NCBI GenBank assembly: GCA_021018995.1
Contig: JAJIZI010000021.1
Span: forward strand, 248,001-312,000
Length of the DNA stretch: 64,000 nucleotides
DNA from: Chloranthus sessilifolius
Taxonomy: Eukaryota > Streptophyta > Magnoliopsida > Chloranthales > Chloranthaceae
Direction: 5' to 3'
The notes beneath the pieces were generated by a model. The model was not told where the DNA came from. It worked only from the letters and a program-made list of their open reading frames with translations, and ran no database searches. Below, in pieces: positions 49,408 to 58,800 of this stretch. Position numbers and translations under genes: made by a program. The stretch's first letter is position 1; the number at the start of each line of letters is the position of its first letter.

Positions 49408-49500
49408 CCTATCATCATCATCATCATAGCCTATCTCATCTCTTTGGGGTCGGCTTTGCGAGTCCTATTTCTCCACTCGTTTATGTTCAACACTAAGCTC
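49408..49500 (-). mobile_element. 3' end of an RTE-type LINE (reverse)
   Basis: On the minus strand: GACTCGCAAAGCCGACCCCA, AAGAGATGAGATAGGC, then (TATGA/TGA)n microsatellite tail (ATCATCATCATCATC on the plus strand). CCGACCCCA followed by a TGA-type tail is characteristic of plant RTE LINE ends. A worn relative (GGATCAGCTTTGTGAGTCCT) is at ~48,857. Confidence 0.55.
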
Positions 49501-49614
49501 TCCATAACTTTGCAACAAGATCAATTCTTATGCATCAAGTTAATCTAGTTTACATATTGGGTCCTTATCATGAACACTACGGCATTCTCGTCATTGTCCA
49601 CTGATTTCTTGCAT

Positions 49615-51985
49615 TCAGTGAAGGCTACCGACTAGTGAAGAATATATAGCATCATCTAGTACTGCATTTTTTGGACCGAACCGATCAAACCGATCAAACC
49701 GTCGGGTTTAGACTGGTACCGGTTTGGGTTTGGTTTGGAAAAAAGGAAAACCGAAAAGTTTGGTTTGGTTTCGGTTCCAAGCCTCCCCAAGGCGAAACCA
49801 AACTAAACCGAATGTAGTTTGTAACTATATATATATATAGGCGGGGATTTTGATTAATTTTAAAGGGCATTTAAGTAAAATGTATATTTTTTTTTATAAA
49901 ACCATACCCTTGTCTTTAGCCTATTCCTAAATCCTAAAGCGGTAAAGTAGAACTTATAGAAAAATCGGTTGAGAAATTGAGAAAATTTTGACGTGTAAGT
50001 AGAACTTATAGGAAAACCGAAACCGACCAAACCAAACCGAACCGAATTGAATCGGGTTGGTTTGGTTTAAGAGTTGGACGGTTTGGTTTGGTTTGAAAAT
50101 CTAAAAACCGATTAAGACCGGTTTGGTTTGTGGTTTTGGTCCAAAACCGACCAAACCGAACCAAATACACCCCTAGCGTCATCTGGCATTAGGCCAGACT
50201 CAATCATTTGATCATACAATCTAAACGCCTCCTCCGACCTCCCTTCCTTAGACAAACCAGATATCACCGTCGTGTCAGTAACCACATTCGGAACTACACC
50301 TTTCTTAGGCATTTCATCAAACAATTTCATCGCATTGTCAATGTTACCAACCACACGATGACATGGATTAACGATGTGTAAGTGTACACATCAGGAAGCA
50401 TCCCTTTCTTTTCCATTTCATCTCTAAGCTTATCGACATCCTTCATCATGCCTTTCTTGCTATACCCATTGATCATCGCATTGTAAGAGATGGTATTTGG
50501 CTGAATGCCCTTCTTCTCCATCTGGCGAAACACCCTCTTTGCCTCAACAAAATTCCCTTCTTTGCAATGTAACTCTATCAAGGTAGTGAAGACTACGGCA
50601 TTTGGAAAGATGCCCCTATCCATCATAGTATACAAAAGCCTCTTGGCTTCGTCTCCTCGATTCAACTGACATAGCCCGGTAGCAATTGTGTTATAGGCAT
50701 AGACGTCGAGTTCCAGACCTTCCTTCTCCATTATAACCTGCATTTTGAGGGCTTCCTCTAGCGTTCCCTTCTTACCATCCATCAAAGTATTGAACACTAC
50801 ATGATTCAACTAGATTCCTTTACCCTGCATTTTGTCCCTCAAAATCTTTGCAGCGTCCATTTTCCCTGCCTTGCAAAGCCCATTAATCAATGCCCATAAA
50901 TATGGGAATTCGGATTAAGACCTTTCTCAACGCATTCGTCGAAAAGGGCAAATGCCCTCTTCATATTTCCAGCCCTACAGTACACATTGATGATTGAAGT
51001 ATACAGACACAGATCTCCATCTACTCCTCTCTCATTCATTTCACCAAACACCTCTTGTGCTTTGTCAATCTTACCAAAACTAAAAAGCCCATAAATGATC
51101 AGGGTATACGTCACTGAGGTGCAATCTATGCCATCTTTATCAATCAAATTCAATACCTCATTGACCTTATTGAAATCGCCTCTCTTCGCATAAGCCTCTA
51201 TCAGTGAATTATAAGAATACATAGTTGGATTGATACCTCTATCAACTACTTCCTCTATAAGATATCTAGTTCTCTTCATCTCCCCATTCTTCCCATCAAC
51301 TACCACAATCACACAATAGCTCGTAATGTCAACGCCCGATTCGAGCATTCTACGAAAGAATTTCAGGGCACAATGTACCTTACCAGACTTCCTTAGAGCA
51401 CATAGATAAACACTACAAGACCTCTCATTAATCACCCACCCATTAGTTTTCATGTGCTCAAATGTTTCAGAGGCTTCTTCAAACATATTACCATCTCAAT
51501 AAACCCTAAACAGCATATCAAACACCTTTGCTAAAACCCTTGTCTCACTGCAGGAGCAATTCCCCAACAAATAAACCATAACATGAAATGGGCAATTCAG
51601 ATTATCTCTAAGGGCAACAGATCTTATGAGATCTTTAGCTAATGGGTAGTTGTTATTCTTGATTAGCCTGCAGATTAGGGTTAGGTAGGCTTGGGGATCA
51701 TGTTTATATAAGTTGGGTTGCTTTTGTTCTTGTTGGTGTAAGAAGTTGAAGTCTAAGCAGGTTTGGGGTTTGAGTTTACGGTTTAAGAGGATGAGGTGAG
51801 TGATTTGGGGTTTAAGAGAGGGGAGGAGGGTGGAGGGTTTAAGAGATTTGAGCCCTGAAAAAATTAGGGCTTTAGATATCCCTTCTGCAATTTTAGTGAC
51901 CGTTGGATATGAAGGAGGGCTTTGTAGTTTTGAGGAATAAATTCTTTAGCTGTTGAGCCGTGGCAGTGAAGAAGTGGAAAAGGGA
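49615..51985 (-). pseudogene. P-class pentatricopeptide repeat (PPR) protein gene, broken
   Basis: About a dozen 35-residue P-type PPR motifs (e.g. PTMYSYNSLIEAYAKRGDFN, PNTISYNAMINGYSKKGMMK, PNAVVFTTLIELHCKEGNFV, PNVVTDTTVISGLSKEGRSE). Such proteins usually bind organelle RNA. The reading occupies three frames: 50,887-51,486, 50,327-50,809 and 50,176-50,354. There is a stop just before MFEEASETFEHM, another before LNHVVFNTLMDG, and shifts near 50,890 and 50,340. The N-terminal part (about 51,490-51,985; includes QPNLYKHDPQAYLTLICRLI) also has stops. A 519-bp MITE (49,657-50,175) sits in the codons for GLMPDDA; beyond it the frame goes on as IYSSLVGSLH and a stop at 49,615. In the intact state the protein would have had roughly 600 residues. 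Lesions are too many for sequencing error; this is a decayed host gene. Confidence 0.85.
49657..50175. mobile_element. hAT-type MITE, 519 bp, inserted in the PPR gene
   Basis: Ends TAGTACTGCATTTTTTGG (left) and TAGGGGTGTATTTGG (right, reversed) are inverted relatives of the common hAT end TAGGGGTG. Flanking 8-mers GCATCATC (49,649-49,656) and GCGTCATC (50,176-50,183) form an 8-bp target duplication with one difference. The arms are repeats of ACCGAACCAAACC / GGTTTGGTTTGG, and the centre has a short (AT)n. No transposase. Confidence 0.85.
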
Positions 51986-52359
51986 AGATGAAGCATGGAG
52001 TATAGGAGTTGGTATTAGGTGCCTGGCCGTGCACCTGGGATAGGCAGTACACAGGTCTATCTTTCATGGAACAATAGTCAAACTTAAGAAATTCACGGAT
52101 ATTATAAGGTTAATGGGGCCTTACCTTAGTTAGGTCCATAGTGACAAATTTGGCCAAAATAGGGGTGGGACGAAACTTTCGGTGAAATTTTAGTGATTTC
52201 GCAAAATTTTGTTAATTTTGTAAAATATTAATAATTTTTTTCTTAAAAAAAAATTGGCCATTTTTTCCGAGGGTAAAAGTAGCCATGTAACAAGGAATAT
52301 GTAACTTACCCATTCGGCCATTCCCACATTATTTTGCTGCCACGTGGTGCACTAAATCA

Positions 52360-52615
52360 CATGATTGGGTGCCACGTAAAGGAACGGCTTGATGAGTATA
52401 TTTATTATAAGAAATATTAAAATAAGTAATATAAAATAATACAATCAATAAAGTCAATTGCACAGAAAATGAACAGTAGAATTATTTAGTTTTACAGTTA
52501 TTTTCTAAACGGTTGACACCATTGATGGTACAATTTCATATATTTTTAATCACCATTTTTCTATAATAATTATGATCATCGAGTTGCTCCTTTACGTGAC
52601 ACCTGATTATGCGAT
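52360..52615. mobile_element. ~250-bp inverted-repeat element (MITE)
   Basis: CATGATTGGGTGCCACGTAAAGGAACGGC at the left and GAGTTGCTCCTTTACGTGACACCTGATTATG at the right are inverted relatives; AT-rich centre. It lies between the PPR pseudogene and the last TPK exon. Confidence 0.6.
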
Positions 52616-52842
52616 TGGGTGCTATGTGACAACAAACTAATGTGACACTCCATTTCCAATTTTGTCCAAATAACTAAGCATCATTTGAAATCATAAAGTC
52701 ATAAAAGAGAATGCTCATCAAAGTGTTTAAACCATTTAATCTGTATAGACCGTAAGAAGTGCTTGAATTCTATGGTATTGATTCTCACATGAATTTACAT
52801 TCTCCGTAAATAAGACACAAAAGTTTACCTTTTCTTCGCCCA

Positions 52843-55800
52843 CTATAGAGATGCTTGCCCATGCCGCCCTTCTTTCCGATCATCTAGATTACCCAAGAGA
52901 TCAGTGATGGTAATCTTCCCGGAGTTGTTGGGGTCGAGCTTTTCGAACTCATTACAGATTAACAGTATATCATCCTCTCCAATCTTTCCCATCTCTTTGA
53001 GCTTGTAGATTACGTAGTCCGATTTACTAACAATGGAAACAAGAAGAATTAAGGACCTTATTTAATGAGATTAAATTGTTGACACAAAAACTATATTGTA
53101 ACCAATAATAAAATAATAAAATTTTGGATCGAGTGAAGAATTTTCAGCATCTACTGCTTCCAATGGCCGTAGCTATGCCGGGTCGGTGGCATATACAGTT
53201 ATAACCAACAAATTTAATTGCTGGTATAATAAATTTGATATGGGGAGGTTCATCAGGGGTAACTGACTCCACTGTACATGGAAAAGTAACCCAATGAACC
53301 TCTCTGATTTTCATCACCAGGTCCAGCAATCAAAGTTGTCCATTTGTGTTTGTGATCACTAATCAGCAAATAAGATTTCTCGATATCATGTAGTTGGTAA
53401 AAGTCAAGCAAATCAGTTGGGTAGTAGGAAACTTTCCTCAATGGCACCAAAACGGAAGCCATACATATCGAGCTTTGAGTACCGGGCGTCATCTCTCAGA
53501 TGACCTGATTGTATCAGAAACTTAGTGGCAGTAGAAAACAGCTAAATCAATAGATCTATGTACAAGATAATAAGCTATTTTGGGCCTGGAGCATCTATGG
53601 ATAGCTAGATTCATTAATGGGATGGCACTAAACAGAAGATTGATAACTTCAACTCTAGTCAATTTAGCTGGATCACCGACAGATGGCACACTAACCTTAC
53701 CGGACAGAACCTAACTTATGATGAAGGGTTGTTTATTGCTTTTGACATAATCCACACCACAATTATACGAGCAACCCTCTCTAAAGTTTAAATTTGTATT
53801 AAGCTTGATTATTGGGGTTATCAATAAAATGACCCTTTTAAATGTATACAGAAAAATTTTCATTTTTTGTTTCGTATTATTGGATAAAGATTGGGCTTGG
53901 TTTAAGAAGAAAATGCATTCCAAAGAGAAATATTTTATTACTCAGAAGCCTCTTCTAATGTATCCATGGTCACTGTCCTAAAGCTCTCCTTCACACTAAT
54001 CCAATCAATCCCAAACCAATGCTCTGCAAAAGAACTCAAGACATCCTGAATCCTTGATTATTCTTTGTATCACTTTGGTAAAAAATCAGTGACCTGATTT
54101 TACAGACCAAAATCATACATGTGAGCTGATCTGACTGCGGGCAACGAGTTGTCCACTAAGTTGAGCACAGGCAAGAATGTGGGAGGCAGCACCTACCATA
54201 CCCAGATTACTAATTTAGCTACACAGAGCTTTGTTGTGATTTAGCAGTTCCAAAAAGCCATGCATGCACAGGGATACAGGTACCCATGTTATATTCATAT
54301 TATATCATATAATATATAATCGTACGTAGTATGAATTTTTTCAATTACTTATTTATATTTTTGTTAATTACAAACATAATAATGTAATTGAAAATTCCAA
54401 AATAGTGGCAACAATAAAACAAGGTACCAGAAAGCATAAGCCTCCGGCAGTAAGTAATTTTTAAGGAAACCTCACATGGTCTCCATATACGTGCTCCTTA
54501 TGCTTGATTTATAAAGTGGAAGTACCACTACGGGTGGCTTTGAGAAGTTTCATTGATCATTCCTCCTAAAAGAACTCAAGCAGAGGCATGGTTAAAGATC
54601 TCAGTTTTCCGTCCTAGCCTGATGCTGAGACGAGACACTACGTGTAGCCTTGTCAGATGATTCAGTGCAAAAAGTAGGCCAATATAGCTGTTGGAGATGT
54701 AATATGTGGTGAAAAAGGTGTTAGTAACACCGGATACGCTAGTATGAGAGATGTGCATAGTATTTTTAGTCCTACATGAGTAAATCTGTAATTGGCCTCT
54801 ATGGAGCCCTTCATATAAAAGGTCCCTATAGCAGCTTTTGTCATTTTATACAAGAATATGTGCAATCTCTTCTCCTTCATGCTCAAACAACGATGTTTTG
54901 TCCCAGATGTCTCATTTAAGGTCTCTATAGCAGCTTTTGTGACCGTGTTCTGATTCAAGGTCTCTAAAATCGGACGGGATTCGCTTAGCTGGGCCAAGTT
55001 CTGATTTTGATTGGGTTGATCTCAACTTGCTGATTTGTTTACCAAAATCACACTGGGGAACTCCCAACAGGTGAAACAATCACTAACAAATTTCTACTCT
55101 CGTTTTTTTACTTCCAGACAATAGTTCAATGAGGAGAACATAGCATCCTCATGCATGTGTAGTCCATAATTAATTGATCGTGAAATTTCTTTTTTTAATA
55201 AAATGGTCTATATTGAAGATACAAATCGAGGCATCTAAGGGTCATATGTCTTCAAAATATAGCTTGTCCTCTTGGAAGAAATCTGTCACCCCTTTAGGGC
55301 CTTGCATAAGTTGCAAACGCCGCACCCTAGTAACATGAATCTTCTACCTAACATGCCGCTCCTATACACCACACCCTTCATTAAGCCCTCAAGTCATAAA
55401 GAAGCTAATCTGATTATAAAGCCTTGACTGTTTGAACATTTACTAGACATTCAAATGCCTAATGGGGGGAGGGGGGTTGGCGCGATGGCCAAGATCACAC
55501 CCTCATGAAGCAGAGGTTCTGAGTTCGAGATCCATCCCTTGGTGGCCACTCATAGGGATTCATCCCTACTGACTGATACGTATGATGTGTCGGGGTTGCA
55601 CGTACCCAGGAAGGTAGTCGGGTGCTCTATGAGGCTGGATACCCCGTTATCAAAAAATAAAATGCATTCCCCAAGATGGGAATGTGAAGAGAATTCTGCA
55701 AATCTTGCCATCGATAGTTTGTAGCTGTGTTACTTAATTCGCTGTGGCACCCTAGGAACAGCGAATCGGTTTGGAGCAAGCTAATTCGCGGTCAGTTCAG

Positions 55801-58800
55801 TCCGATTCGGCCCCAAGGGGCAAACTTGGCGAATTACAACATTAGTGAACATAAATGACTTTAAAAACATATCTTTGAGGCAGGGAGATTCAAACCCATG
55901 ACCTCTTCTACTTAATGCTCACCTAACCAACTGAGTTGACTGCCTTACAAGTAACTAAATATATCTCAATTTATCGTTTGCTTACAAAAAAATTAATAAT
56001 AAATAAATAAAACTCATCCTACCCCTAGCGAATCGGGTTCCATGACGGTAGCAAATTGCAAATTACGAACTCAAAAGCGAATGAGCAAATAGTGAATTAA
56101 GTAGCAAAGGTTTGTCGCAGTACTCCGTTATAACAAAGACCAAAGAAAATAAATTTTTTCTTGTTACCCATAAGACCCCATGAGTTGTTGACAATTCTAA
56201 TTTCTCAACACTTTGATGCTAATTAAAAGAACCCACCCATCAGATCAAACCACACTAAACTCGCAAGACCCAAGCACAATTTGAAGTGTTCTACACATAA
56301 ATGCTTGGTACGTAGAACAACTAAGATTCAATACAGGCATTTTGATGATAATTAAAAGGACCCATTATTCAAAATTGAACTAATTCGCAAATACCAAGTA
56401 GAATTCAAAGTGTTCTTGTAATATCCCGAAAAATTGACTGTTTAACTTTGACCTCGAGATCCGTGCCCGATTGGTCATGGGTTGATCAAGTGATGGTCAA
56501 ACATTGAATTCATAAAGCTATGTACTAATGTGAGATTAGTATGACCTAAGTGTAGAGTATTGTGCTAAGTTACAGTCACATACACATATCTCTGGTGTAT
56601 GTGTTTAACACACAAGCAGGAGAGAGAATAAAAGGGTTTTAATAACCCTAGTTTCTTTTTTGTTTGATTATTGAAGAGAGAGTTAAGAGGAGAGAGAGAG
56701 AGGAGTAAAGAGGAGTTATTGAGGAAGAAGTGGATGCAAATCAAGAGGAGATTAGAGCATTCATTGACGGATTCAAGCGATTGGGATTGTGAAGCAAATG
56801 ATGGAACCCTAGCCATCAAACCCAACAGATAAATCCCTTGAGGGGATTCTTGAGGTGAGTTTTTAATTGAAGTTAATGCATAGATTGTAGATGTTTAAAT
56901 TCAGTTAAATATGCTTAAAAGGGTAGATTAAAGGTATAGAAAAAGAAAAGAGAAAGATTTGGAAGAACAGCCCGGAAGGGGGCTGAATCTGGCCAAATCG
57001 ATTAATCGAAATTGGAGTTCGATTAATCGATTTTGGCCCAGAAGTTAAAAAGTCATGAAAGCCCGATTTCGATTAATCGATTTGGAAATCGACTAATCGA
57101 CTGGGTACCTCTAGTGGCTGGAGAAAAGAGACTTGAAAAAATCGACTAATCGAGTTAGAAAATCGATTAATCGATTTTGGATTTCGATTAATCGATTTGG
57201 GACCGATTAATCGATTTGGGTTTCGATTAATCGATTTTGGGAATCAATTAATCGACTTTGACAGTTTTGCTTAACTTTCTAAGTTTTCTTTGAGATTCAT
57301 TGAGGGTCCAGGACCTTCTTCATTACATCTTTAGTGATGTATTGCATGTGTTATGATGTACCATAGGTGGTACGTGTGAAAGCGAGCACAAGGAGCCACG
57401 TGGGACTTTGATGCTTGGATCATCAGCGAATTGAGGTAGGGAACACCTTGAACATGTACTTTAATTTCAAGAGCATGTATGTAGTGATATAATTATCAAT
57501 TTTGAAGTTGTTTTAATTATGAAAAGCTTTGTAAAAATGGGTACGTGTGTGACACCAAAAATGTGATAAAGGCATCTGTGTGATGGAAGTAATTAAGAAC
57601 AAGTAATCTAATGAGATTGAGACATCCCCAGGGGATGAGAAAGTAATAAAGGTATCAGGTGTGATGCGGGTATATATACATCCCAGGGATGTATACATAG
57701 GGATTGAATAATTACTGTTGAGGCCTAACTGATATAAGATAGCACACTTACACGGTAAACAACTATATGTAAAGCACATGTTATTTTTGTTTGTTATTTG
57801 AGGTTTGATAGGATACCCCACCGACGTGGCGGGATACCCATGACTGACGCGGCAGGATATCCGTGACCGGTATGGCGGCGAATCCGTACACCAGTACGGA
57901 GGTTTATCCGTAACCGTAAGTACATCCTAGGGATGTTGTGTGATATTTAACCCCACCGCCTAGTGAGAAAGGGGCTTGGGTCGTATTTCCAAGGAATACA
58001 TTTTTACAACTGTCTAATTAGATGACGATGAAGGGTATCTCATCGGGGGTCGATGCTATATTACTCGGGGATTACTTTAGTTGAAGATTTAAGTTTTGCT
58101 TTAAGCCTATTCAGTGTCATTCATGATAAATTAACAGTAAAGTAAGACATGCTAACTACCTGTAAACTTGAATGCAATTCATCAAATTTAAACTGTTTTT
58201 CTAGTAAAAGCATAGAAACATCATGCTTAAAGTATCATGGAATATATGGGAGTTTTAGCTTATATGTTCATTGTGCTTGTTCCCTATTGAGCTAGGATGT
58301 AGCTCACCCTTTAGACTATACGTCGCAGGTCCATTGATAGCAGCAGCTGAGGCTTCGGGGGACGTAGATCCGGGTGATTCGGATTACGCGCCTGGAGACG
58401 AGTTGGAGCCTCCACCCGAGGACTTCTTCTAGGAGACCCTGCTGTGTACTTTGATAGAGAGTCAGTTTTGAGAGCAGATTGTACGGCTTGGTATATCAAG
58501 CCTTTATTTTTATAAACATGTAATTAAACTGAGTTATTCTTTTGGCTAACCGTCTGGGGTGATCCGTTTATCACCGATGGTTCAGGTCAGTTCTCTATTC
58601 ATGCAGTGGCATGAAAGTAGAACTGTCTTTTGCATATGTCAGTTGGACATATTAACTATTTTCCGCTTTATGAGATTATTTACTTATTTATTTGTGCTTG
58701 TTATACCAATATTTCGTGCATAGTTTTGGGGCACGGTCTGGAGGATCGTGTTGGTGGCACAGGTTTCGGGGTGCCGAAATCCGGGCTGTCACAGTTCTAC

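Noticed and set aside
49314-49496. Open frame with a His run (YHHHHHSLSHLF)
   Set aside because: The His codons come from the ATC-repeat tail of an RTE LINE end.
55470-55664. tRNA gene
   Set aside because: A- and B-boxes are present, but there is no cloverleaf or anticodon stem, and an A-rich tail and flanking repeat mark it as a SINE. The reverse SINEs at 48,213 and 55,876 were rejected as tRNAs for the same reason.
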